From positions 1 to 6,665 of the forward strand of contig SLCJ01000043.1 of NCBI GenBank assembly GCA_007125835.1: a stretch of DNA of 6,665 nucleotides, given 5' to 3'. This document shows positions 1 through 6,068 of the stretch, piece by piece; within the stretch, counting starts at the first letter, position 1, and the number at the start of each line of letters is the position of its first letter. Source of the DNA: Verrucomicrobiales bacterium. Lineage in GTDB: Bacteria; Verrucomicrobiota; Verrucomicrobiia; Verrucomicrobiales; SLCJ01. Position numbers and translations under genes: made by a program. The notes under the pieces are model-generated. The model ran no database searches, had not been told where the DNA came from, and was given only the letters and a program-made list of their open reading frames with translations.

Positions 1-126
1 ATGCTGGTTGCGAATTCCAATTCCAACTGATGCCGGGTTCCCCGCATACCTTGTCGCGCAAGGATTGGGACGGCGAGACAGATTGACAGTATGCTTTCGA
101 TCCTGCGGCGCACTTCTCTCACGCGC
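1..126. other. Intergenic stretch with no recognisable gene
   Basis: This stretch lies beyond the terminator of the minus-strand gene group. I see no reading frame with a protein-like composition on either strand and no tRNA-like fold. An isolated TTGACA occurs at 83-88 on the plus strand, but no matching -10 box follows at 16-18 bp, so I do not call a promoter. It may belong to the control region of a gene outside the window. Confidence 0.5.
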
Positions 127-155
127 AAAAAGCCGGTGGCCTGAGGCCACCGGCT
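127..155 (-). terminator. Intrinsic (Rho-independent) terminator ending the copA-hisG-ribosomal protein group
   Basis: The plus strand shows two perfectly complementary 11-base arms, AGCCGGTGGCC at 131-141 and GGCCACCGGCT at 145-155, with a three-base loop. Read on the minus strand, the GC-rich stem is followed directly by a run of five T, the classic terminator layout. It starts about 42 bases after the stop codon of the small ribosomal protein gene. The plus-strand reading has no T run after the stem, so it should work in one direction only. Confidence 0.9.
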
Positions 156-197
156 GCACAGTGCGCACGAATGATCCTGAGCCGCCGAAACCGGGGA

Positions 198-302
198 TCA
201 GGACTTGTAACGGAGGCGCTTCTTGTGGCGGTTGGCCCGCAAGCGCTTCTTCCGCTTGTGCTTGTTGATTTTCGTCTTACGACGCTTTTTGAGGGAGCCC
301 AT
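198..302 (-). CDS. Small basic ribosomal protein, AURKAIP1/COX24 domain (mS38 / mycobacterial bS22 type)
   Basis: This 34-residue protein starts MGSLKKRRKTKINKHK and ends RHKKRLRYKS, with 19 Lys/Arg and two His residues. The KINKHK-x-KKRLRANRHKKR pattern matches the AURKAIP1/COX24 family. That family includes mitochondrial mS38 and the short small-subunit protein named bS22 in mycobacterial ribosomes, which bind rRNA. The role here is inferred from that similarity. An AGGAA Shine-Dalgarno element lies six bases before the ATG (309-313 on the plus strand), the clearest one in this window. The gene follows hisG by 54 bp with no terminator between, and a strong terminator follows it, so it is the last gene of its transcript. 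It is too short for common gene-length cut-offs and could easily be left unannotated. Confidence 0.88.
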   Translation of the reverse strand: MGSLKKRRKTKINKHKRKKRLRANRHKKRLRYKS

Positions 303-356
303 GGCTTGTTCCTGTGTCGGTGATTGGGTTTTTTGCGGGGTGCGCCGGGCGGGGGC

Positions 357-1244
357 TCAGCGGACCAGTTTGTTGAGAGGATACTCGATGATGCCTTCGG
401 CTCCGAGTTCCTTGAGTTGCGGGATGATCTCCCGCACCACCGTCTCATCGATCACCGTTTCCACGGCGACCCATTGATCGGTGTCGGCCAGATGGGACAC
501 CGTCGGATGGCGCAGGGAAGGTAAGCATTCGAGGAGATTTTTCAAGTTCTTTTGCGGCAGGTTCATTTTCAGGCCGACTTTGCCGCGCGCGGCGAGCGTG
601 CTCTGGAGCATCAGCGCGAGGGTTTGGGCCTTGGCTTTTTTCCACGGGTCCTGCGCCGCCTGGCGGTTCATGACAAGCTGGGGGTAGGACTCCATCAAGG
701 TGTCGACGATGCGCAGTTTGTTAGCGCGGAGCGAGCTGCCGGTTTCGGTGATGTCGACGATGGCGTCCACCAGCTCGGGCACCTTCACCTCGGTGGCCCC
801 CCAACTGAATTCGACTTCGGCTTGAACGCCTTTGGATTCGAGCCAGCGGGAGGTCAGGCCCACCGCCTCGGTGGCGATGCGTTTGCCCTGCAGGTCGGCG
901 ACTTCGCGGACGGGGGAGCCCTCCGGCACCACCAGCACCCAGCGGGTTGGATTGGCCGTGGCGCGGCTGTAAGGCAGGTCGCAGAGCACTTCGACATCGG
1001 CGCCGTTCTCAGCGATCCAGTCGCGCCCGGTGATTCCGCAATCGAGGTATCCGTGATCGACGTAGCGCCCGATTTCCTGGGCTCTGAGCAGCCTGCTCTC
1101 CAGTTCGGGGTCGTCGATGGCAGGGCGGTATGAGCGGCTGCTGACATAGACCGGGTATCCGGCGGTGCGCAGCAGATTGAGTGTGGGCTCCTGGAGGCTG
1201 CCGCTGGGCAGACCGATCCGGAGCGTCTGTTGGGTGTTGGACAT
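357..1244 (-). CDS. hisG: ATP phosphoribosyltransferase, long form (HisG)
   Basis: HisG catalyses the first committed step of histidine biosynthesis, joining ATP and PRPP to give phosphoribosyl-ATP in the cytoplasm. The 295 residues fit the long form (roughly 280-300), not the short form of about 210. The N-terminal catalytic part opens with LRIGLPSGSLQEPTL at residues 8-22. A PRPP-binding loop, DAIVDITETGSSL, lies at 160-172 and continues into RANKLRIVD. Residues from about 223 to the end (GLKMNLP, then SPTVS-like HPTVSHLAD and GAEGIIEYPLNKLV) match the HisG C-terminal regulatory domain that binds histidine. A long-form enzyme should not need the HisZ partner. The ATG at 1244 is 33 bp after the copA stop; a GGAG sits 14 bases upstream, which is far for a ribosome site. 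No other histidine gene is in the window. Confidence 0.96.
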   Translation of the reverse strand: MSNTQQTLRIGLPSGSLQEPTLNLLRTAGYPVYVSSRSYRPAIDDPELESRLLRAQEIGRYVDHGYLDCGITGRDWIAENGADVEVLCDLPYSRATANPTRWVLVVPEGSPVREVADLQGKRIATEAVGLTSRWLESKGVQAEVEFSWGATEVKVPELVDAIVDITETGSSLRANKLRIVDTLMESYPQLVMNRQAAQDPWKKAKAQTLALMLQSTLAARGKVGLKMNLPQKNLKNLLECLPSLRHPTVSHLADTDQWVAVETVIDETVVREIIPQLKELGAEGIIEYPLNKLVR

Positions 1245-1277
1245 GGGGCGGGGAGTTACTCCGGGAGCCGCCGGTTT

Positions 1278-3614
1278 TCAAGAGATTTCGGTGGTGGGAT
1301 TGGGGGCGGCGGTGGGTTGGAAACGCCGCAGCCGCAGCGAGTTGCCCACCACACAGAGGCTGGAGGCCGCCATGGCGGCGGCGGCGAAAACCGGGGAGAG
1401 CAGAGGGCCGCCCAAGGGGTAGAGCACACCGGCGGCCACCGGCAGCAGTGCGGCGTTGTAGGCGAAGGCCCAGAAGAGGTTCTGGCGGATGTTGCGGAGG
1501 GCGGCGCGCGACAATTCGATGGCAACGGCGACTTTACTTGGGTCTCCGGACATGAGCACCACCTCGGCCGATTCGATGGCGATTTCCGTGCCGGTTCCCA
1601 ACGCGATGCCGACATCCGCCTCGGCCAGAGCGGGCGCGTCGTTGATGCCATCGCCGACAAATACCACCGACCCGCCCTGCCCCCGTGATTCGCGCACCAC
1701 CTGGGCCTTGTTTTCCGGGGAGACCCTCGCCCGCACATCGGAGATGCCGAGTTCGGCGGCCACCGCCCGGGCAGCCGCCTCCTGATCGCCGCTGATCATC
1801 ATCACGCGCAGGCCATTTTGCAGCAGCGTCTGCACAGCATGTTTGGCTTCTGGTTTGGGCTTGTCAGCGACCACGAGCAGGGCGGCGGTCCGCCCGTCCA
1901 CTGCCACGAAAACCGTGGTGCTCCCCTGCCCCGCCGCCTGGCTTGCCCGCTGCGCCAGCGGCGAAAGATCCACGCCCTCGCTTTCGAGAAAACGATCCGA
2001 TCCGGCCATCACGGTTTGGCCTCCCACCTGCCCAACCACCCCAAAACCGGCATGTGAGACGAAACGTTCCACCGCTGTGGAGGCTGGCTCACTCGCTCCT
2101 GGCCGCGCCGCCGCTGCGGCGACGATGGCACCCGCCACCGGGTGTTCCGAGAGGCGTTCCAAAGCGGCGGCCAGGTCCAGCACCTCGTCCCCGGAAAAGC
2201 CCTCCACCGTCTCGATGTGGGTCAACTCCGGCCGCCCCTCGGTCAGTGTGCCGGTTTTGTCGAATGCAACCAAAGCCGCGTCGCGCAATCGCTGCAGCGC
2301 ATCCCCGCGGCGGAAAAACACGCCCAATTCCGCACCACGTCCGGTGGCGGTTAGGATGGAAACCGGAGTGGCGAGGCCCATCGCACACGGGCAGGCAATG
2401 ATCAGCACGGCCACGGCATTGACCACTGCGAAGCCGAGGGCCGGCTGGGGGCCCAGCCAAAGCCAGAGCATGAATGTCACCGCAGCAATAGCCAGCACGA
2501 CCGGCACAAACACCCGCGTCACCCGGTCGACCAGCGCCTGCACCGGTAGGCGTGCGTCCTGAGCCTCTTCGACCATCGCGATGATGCGCGCCAGCACCGT
2601 ATCGCCGCCCACCTGTTCGGCCCGCACCACGATCGCCCCGGACTGATTCACCGTCCCTCCGACGACTTGGTCGCCGGGCTTTTTCGCCACCGGCACAGGC
2701 TCGCCGGAAATCATCGATTCATCGACATGAGAACTTCCTTCCGTAACTTCTCCATCCACCGGCACCCGTGCCCCCGGCCTAACCAACAGCAGGTCCCCCG
2801 GGCAAACCCGTGTGCCTGGGATCTCACGCGTTTCGCCGCCGTCCTCGACCAGCAGTGCCGTCTCCGGACGCAGATCCATCAGCGCTGCGATCGCCCGACC
2901 TGCGCGGCCACGCGCGCCTGCCTCCAGGCTCCTTCCCACCAGCACCAGGGACACAATCACGGCCGATGCCTCGAAATACACTTGTGGCGTGCTCTCCGGC
3001 AGCCAATGCGGAAAAAACAGCGAAACCACCGAATATCCCCAGGCAGCGGAGGTGCCCAGCATCACCAGCGAATTCATATCGGGCGCGCCACGCCACAGCG
3101 CTGGCCAGCCGGTGCGCTGAAACCGCAGGCCCGGACCGAAAAGAACAAGCGTCGCCAGCACGAAAAACACAAAATGGATGCGGTCCCAACCCGGCCAGCG
3201 AGCAAAGAATTCGTGCCATCCCGGAAGCCAATGGCCGCCCATGTCCACCACCACAATCGGCAGGGTGAGTGCGACAGCCAGCTTGGCGGCCCGTCCGGTG
3301 GCCCTCGCGTCTTCCTCCTGCCTCGCGGATGCCGTTCCTGCGGAGGGCGTAAGTCCGGGGCGCACCGGTTCGCCGCGATATCCGGCCCGCTTCAGTGCAG
3401 CCACGAGATCGTCATCGTCCACACGAACAGATGGTGACTTCTCCACCATCACGCGCGCCCGCGCTGTGGCCAGATTCACCCGCGCCTCTTTTACACCAGC
3501 CACTCCTTCCAAGGCACGCCGTACCCGCCCCACACACGAGGCACATCCCATTCCCTGGATTAGAATCACCCGCTCGTCGCCAGCCTCCGAAGCCATGCCC
3601 TGCGATACGGCCAC
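1278..3614 (-). CDS. copA: Cu+-exporting P1B-1-type ATPase
   Basis: This is an inner-membrane pump that uses ATP to export monovalent copper, usually for detoxification or cuproenzyme supply. One N-terminal heavy-metal-associated domain has GMGCASC, with metal-binding Cys24 and Cys27. Membrane helices begin near residue 110. The actuator loop has SGEP at 303-306. The transport site is CPC at 408-410, the phosphorylated Asp is D452 in DKTGTLT, the P1B-specific His-Pro is at 491-492, and the hinge GDGINDAP starts at 654. Helix 7 has Tyr719-Asn720 and helix 8 has Met748-A-A-Ser751-Ser752. Together with CPC these are the P1B-1 copper(I) signature and argue against Zn/Cd/Pb pumps. The 778-residue length is normal for a one-HMA form. 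The upstream start is GTG; an in-frame ATG at 3596 would give 772 residues, and neither has a good Shine-Dalgarno. No copper regulator or chaperone gene is adjacent. Confidence 0.96.
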   Translation of the reverse strand: MAVSQGMASEAGDERVILIQGMGCASCVGRVRRALEGVAGVKEARVNLATARARVMVEKSPSVRVDDDDLVAALKRAGYRGEPVRPGLTPSAGTASARQEEDARATGRAAKLAVALTLPIVVVDMGGHWLPGWHEFFARWPGWDRIHFVFFVLATLVLFGPGLRFQRTGWPALWRGAPDMNSLVMLGTSAAWGYSVVSLFFPHWLPESTPQVYFEASAVIVSLVLVGRSLEAGARGRAGRAIAALMDLRPETALLVEDGGETREIPGTRVCPGDLLLVRPGARVPVDGEVTEGSSHVDESMISGEPVPVAKKPGDQVVGGTVNQSGAIVVRAEQVGGDTVLARIIAMVEEAQDARLPVQALVDRVTRVFVPVVLAIAAVTFMLWLWLGPQPALGFAVVNAVAVLIIACPCAMGLATPVSILTATGRGAELGVFFRRGDALQRLRDAALVAFDKTGTLTEGRPELTHIETVEGFSGDEVLDLAAALERLSEHPVAGAIVAAAAARPGASEPASTAVERFVSHAGFGVVGQVGGQTVMAGSDRFLESEGVDLSPLAQRASQAAGQGSTTVFVAVDGRTAALLVVADKPKPEAKHAVQTLLQNGLRVMMISGDQEAAARAVAAELGISDVRARVSPENKAQVVRESRGQGGSVVFVGDGINDAPALAEADVGIALGTGTEIAIESAEVVLMSGDPSKVAVAIELSRAALRNIRQNLFWAFAYNAALLPVAAGVLYPLGGPLLSPVFAAAAMAASSLCVVGNSLRLRRFQPTAAPNPTTEIS

Positions 3615-3616
3615 AC

Positions 3617-3708
3617 CCCAGGCTTGCCAAGGAAATTCTCACACCCAGCCACAGAAGATTGCACGCAGGTCGGCATGCGCCGGATGATCAAATCAAAACC
3701 CAGGCTTG
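3617..3708 (-). repeat. 10-bp direct repeat upstream of copA
   Basis: The plus strand has CCCAGGCTTG at 3617-3626 and again at 3699-3708, both in the region before the copA start. On the coding strand both read CAAGCCTGGG. The copy nearer the gene ends only a few bases before the GTG start codon. An exact 10-bp match within about 100 bp is uncommon by chance, so they could be a pair of regulator sites, but no known operator consensus is matched. Confidence 0.3.
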
Positions 3709-3723
3709 GCTACCGCCGGGCCC

Positions 3724-3761
3724 TAAAGAGCGCCCACGCTGCGAAAGGCGACAGGGCGCTC
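3724..3761 (-). terminator. Possible weak terminator after the PDZ gene
   Basis: GAGCGCCC at 3728-3735 and GGGCGCTC at 3754-3761 on the plus strand form a perfect 8-bp inverted repeat with an 18-base loop. Read on the minus strand the stem is followed by only three T before AGGG, and it lies about 90 bases after the PDZ stop codon. The long loop and short T tract make it a poor intrinsic terminator. It could instead be a structured 3' end or a chance hairpin. Confidence 0.35.
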
Positions 3762-3849
3762 GTCCATGGGTACCGAATTCTGAAATTTTTTTTTCGGGGG
3801 GCCGCGCCGCCCACCCGGGCGGGCACACCGCAGCAGAAGACCTCATCCA

Positions 3850-4791
3850 TCAATCGAGGCGCTCACCCCTCTCGCCTTCAATTTCTTTTTTCCCGGCGGG
3901 TGCGTCGTTGTCCTCCTCGCCGCCGCGATCAAAAAGGCGGCCGAGGTCGAAACGGTTGATTTGGATTCTCTCCGCTCGCTCGCGAATTTCCGGCGGCACC
4001 GCATCCTTGTCGTCGTCGGTATCGAAGGGGCCCTCGAAGAGCAAATTGCCTTCGGGATCCTCGGCGCGCAGGATCGTCACGTCGTCCTTTCTTCGAATCT
4101 GGATCGATCCGTCGGTGTCTTTGATTTGTATATTCGCGTTGTCGAAGCGGAATACCTCGCGGCGCAAATTGCCACCTTCACCCGGTTCGAGCATGCCTTC
4201 CAAATCAAACTGTTTGTGCAACTGGAGTTGCAGATTCTCCATTTGACGGCGCGCCTCTTCCATTTGGCGCTGCACGTCGGGCTGGTCTGCCAAACCGCGC
4301 AGCAGGCCGAGAACCTCGTCAATTCCTTCGGCACCCGGAAGATTTCTCTGGGCATCACCGGCCCGTCGGCCGTCGTCCCAGGGGGCCGCTTGGTTGCGAG
4401 CCGTCGCGAATTCCGCAGGGCGCGGCTCAAGCACCACGTTGAGCACCATGGGTTCTTCGGCACGGAGAATGTGAAGGTCGACGCGGTCGCCGGGCTCGTG
4501 GCTTTCCATCATGGCGGTAAGCTGCTCCGGCGTCCACACAATTTGTTCGCCAACTTGGGTCAGGATGTCGTTGACCGTCAACCCGGCTTTCTCCGCCGGG
4601 CTTTCGGGAAGAATTTCCTCAATGGTGAGGCCGCTGCCGCGGGGCAGTCCGAGATGCTCGCCGATGAGCGGGGGCAGGCGGTTGGGCATTACCCCGAGCC
4701 AGGGCTGCTGCTGTGGCTCGGCGGCCTGAGCCGGCAGAATCCACACGGCGGCAAGCAGGCAGGAACACAGGATGGACAGTTTGCGTTTCAT
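3850..4791 (-). CDS. Secreted PDZ-domain protein without protease domain
   Basis: The 313-residue product starts with a typical Sec signal peptide: basic MKRK, a hydrophobic core, and a likely cut after AQA at residue 23. It should therefore work in the periplasm or outside. Residues 31-125 form one PDZ domain with the usual motifs: WLGV, a hydrophobic strand ending ILPESPAEKAGL, NDIL, then PGDRVDLHILR and VVLEPRP. There is no trypsin-like or other protease domain. Residues 157-202 are helical and heptad-like (RQMEEARRQMENLQLQL), probably a coiled coil for oligomerisation. Residues 213-254 (FRFDNANIQIKDTDGSIQI and onward) look like beta strands with DG turns, a domain I cannot name. The tail is acidic and charged. 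It follows the putative anti-sigma gene by 78 bp with no terminator between. By position it may sense envelope state for the sigma/anti-sigma pair; this is inferred only. Confidence 0.88.
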   Translation of the reverse strand: MKRKLSILCSCLLAAVWILPAQAAEPQQQPWLGVMPNRLPPLIGEHLGLPRGSGLTIEEILPESPAEKAGLTVNDILTQVGEQIVWTPEQLTAMMESHEPGDRVDLHILRAEEPMVLNVVLEPRPAEFATARNQAAPWDDGRRAGDAQRNLPGAEGIDEVLGLLRGLADQPDVQRQMEEARRQMENLQLQLHKQFDLEGMLEPGEGGNLRREVFRFDNANIQIKDTDGSIQIRRKDDVTILRAEDPEGNLLFEGPFDTDDDKDAVPPEIRERAERIQINRFDLGRLFDRGGEEDNDAPAGKKEIEGERGERLD

Positions 4792-4869
4792 GAGTCTCGT
4801 ATCGGGTGGGATGGTGTTGGCTCGGTGCCCGGCCCAAACGGGAGGCGTTGCGAATCACAACAGATGAGC

Positions 4870-5400
4870 TTAATGGAAGGAGGCGGGCACCAGTTGGATT
4901 TCCTCGCGAGGAACCCGGATCTCGTAGGTCGCTCCGCTGTGGGGGTCGACCAAGATCACGCTTTCTTCATACTGATGAAGCACTTGGCGGTAGAATTTGC
5001 CATCGCGGCGCACAAGCGGGCCCTGCTCAAACCCTTGGGGCTGGGTGTCAAAGGCCACCTGCTGGAGGCCGTTGGGTAGAATCTGCGGTGCCACGGAAAC
5101 CTCCGCCGAAGCAGCGGCTTCCGGCGCGACCGAGGAATCACCCCCGGACGTAAACCAAACCGCGAGCAACGCCACCGCAGCCGCAGCAGCGGCGGGCATC
5201 AGACCCGACCAGACGCGCGTCCGGACCGGTTGTGCGGGCACCACGTCGACAGTGGCCCGGCTTACTTCTTCTTGCGGCGCGCCCAAGGCGGCAAGCACGT
5301 CGCGCGTGAGGGTGGCCGACACAGGTGCCGGTTCGAGGGCCAGAAGCTCCTCTTCAAGGCGTTGGATTGCCTCGTTTTGTTTGTCTTGGGAACGGCTCAT
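4870..5400 (-). CDS. Putative membrane anti-sigma factor (non-zinc type)
   Basis: This 176-residue protein has an N-terminal cytoplasmic part of about 62 residues with a helix, AIQRLEEELLALEPAPVSA. One membrane helix follows at about 64-84 (rich in Ala, Val and Leu), then an outer part of about 90 residues. Its start codon overlaps the sigma gene stop as ATGA, with no Shine-Dalgarno, so translation is probably coupled. The overlap, the single membrane helix and the size are typical of ECF anti-sigma factors that hold their sigma factor at the membrane. It has no cysteine, so it lacks the HxxxCxxC zinc motif of the ZAS family. The last 43 residues (Tyr-rich, then DPHSGATYEIRVPREEIQLVP) resemble the C-terminus of uncharacterised verrucomicrobial proteins I recall beside ECF genes. 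Function is inferred from context; a sigma-linked membrane protein of another role is possible. Confidence 0.75.
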   Translation of the reverse strand: MSRSQDKQNEAIQRLEEELLALEPAPVSATLTRDVLAALGAPQEEVSRATVDVVPAQPVRTRVWSGLMPAAAAAAVALLAVWFTSGGDSSVAPEAAASAEVSVAPQILPNGLQQVAFDTQPQGFEQGPLVRRDGKFYRQVLHQYEESVILVDPHSGATYEIRVPREEIQLVPASFH

Positions 5401-5969
5401 AGCACAAGCAGGTGTTGAAAGTGGCTCTCCCCCCCTTTGCCCAGCGAACGGCGCAGGGCTTCCAAAGCATAGCGATACCGCGAGGCGGCGGTGTTTTCGG
5501 AAATTTCAAGAGCGGAACCGATTTCCTGAAACGTGAGTCCGCCCCAAATTTTCAGTGTGACCACCTCCCGCTGCGCTTCGGGCAGCTTGCGCAGGGCGCT
5601 GGTGATTTCAGCCCTGCGCTCGCGGTTTTCAAACGGACACTGGAAATAGTCGATGCCGCGGGCCTCATCAAAATCGATCACTTTCTCCTCGCGCTTGACG
5701 CGACGCGTTTCACGACGTCCGAGGTCGATGGCCACGCGGCGGATGGCGGTGTAAATCTCGGCCGGATCGGGCGTGCCAATGGGATCGCGTCCGCCATTGC
5801 GTTTGCGCCTGGCATTCCATACCTTGACTACGGCATTCTGCAGCACGTCCTCGGCGTCCGCTGCGGAGCGGGTGACTTGCCGGGCGAAGAGAAGGAGACG
5901 CGGGCTGAAGTGGTTGAACCACTCTTCCCAAGCCTCGTGGGCGGATTGGGGTTTCGGTTGGGCACTCAT
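5397..5969 (-). CDS. RNA polymerase sigma-70 factor, ECF type
   Basis: With the ATG at 5969 the product has 190 residues, the usual size of an ECF sigma factor. Region 2 covers about residues 12-85 (AWEEWFNHFSPRLLLFARQV, then DAEDVLQNAVVKVW and the basic AIDLGRRETRRVKRE). Region 4 covers about 125-178 (ALRKLPEAQREVVTLKIW, then the helix-turn-helix LTFQEIGSALEISENTAASR). Regions 1 and 3 are absent, as expected. It should direct RNA polymerase to a small set of promoters when released from its anti-sigma factor. The frame stays open upstream: ATG at 6038 (213 residues) or GTG at 6065 (222 residues) are alternatives, and none of the three starts has a Shine-Dalgarno. I prefer 5969 because similarity begins just after it and an 11-bp tandem repeat, not a multiple of three, lies just upstream. 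Its stop overlaps the next gene by ATGA. Confidence 0.9.
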   Translation of the reverse strand: MSAQPKPQSAHEAWEEWFNHFSPRLLLFARQVTRSAADAEDVLQNAVVKVWNARRKRNGGRDPIGTPDPAEIYTAIRRVAIDLGRRETRRVKREEKVIDFDEARGIDYFQCPFENRERRAEITSALRKLPEAQREVVTLKIWGGLTFQEIGSALEISENTAASRYRYALEALRRSLGKGGESHFQHLLVL

Positions 5970-5990
5970 GGCGTGGAAGGCATGACGGTC

Positions 5991-6012
5991 AGAGTCGGAA
6001 GAGAGTCGGAAG
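5991..6012 (-). repeat. Perfect 11-bp tandem duplication before the sigma gene
   Basis: AGAGTCGGAAG occurs twice in a row on the plus strand (5991-6001 and 6002-6012); on the coding strand it reads CTTCCGACTCT twice. It lies 22-43 bases before the preferred ATG of the sigma gene, where a leader or operator would be expected. A spacing of 11 bp puts both copies on nearly the same face of the helix, as for paired binding sites. It could also be a neutral slippage duplication, or coding sequence if a farther start is used. Confidence 0.6.
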
Positions 6013-6068
6013 TGTCGTGATGGCTGTTGCTTCTGCATGGGGGAAGCGGCTGCCGGTCCCGCCACGGT

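Larger units (their letters stand above)
3615..3849. other. Intergenic region between the PDZ gene and copA
   Basis: This 235-bp gap probably holds the 3' end of the PDZ-gene transcript and the control region of copA, both on the minus strand. Visible structures are an inverted repeat at 3728-3761, a run of nine T at 3786-3794, three abutting palindromic hexamers at 3764-3780, and a direct repeat near copA. I looked for a sigma-70 type promoter and a CueR-like dyad before copA and found no convincing match. Confidence 0.55.

Noticed and set aside
83..111. Plus-strand TTGACA as a promoter -35 box
   Set aside because: No -10-like hexamer occurs at the proper spacing, and no plus-strand gene follows.
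552..1133. Long open frame (193 codons) on the plus strand opposite hisG
   Set aside because: It lies entirely antisense to a clear hisG gene and has a His/Gly/Ala-rich composition typical of the shadow frame of a GC-rich gene. No family resemblance.
1843..2562. Plus-strand open frame of 239 codons opposite copA
   Set aside because: It is Ser/Thr/Arg/Pro-rich and antisense to the core catalytic domains of copA.
3795..3835. GC-rich hairpin next to the T9 run as a terminator for the PDZ gene
   Set aside because: On the minus strand the stem is followed by G/C and then by A, not T. On the plus strand the T run comes before the stem, so neither orientation fits an intrinsic terminator.
4848..4861. 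TTGCGAATCACAA imperfect dyad between the anti-sigma and PDZ genes as an operator
   Set aside because: The arms are only five bases with one mismatch, which is expected by chance in a 78-bp gap.
3961..5079. Plus-strand open frame of 372 codons
   Set aside because: It is antisense to the PDZ gene and the anti-sigma gene. Those have a signal peptide, a PDZ domain and operon-like overlap, while this frame shows no domain.
5412..6020. Plus-strand open frame of 202 codons
   Set aside because: It mirrors the ECF sigma gene, whose regions 2 and 4 are unmistakable on the other strand.
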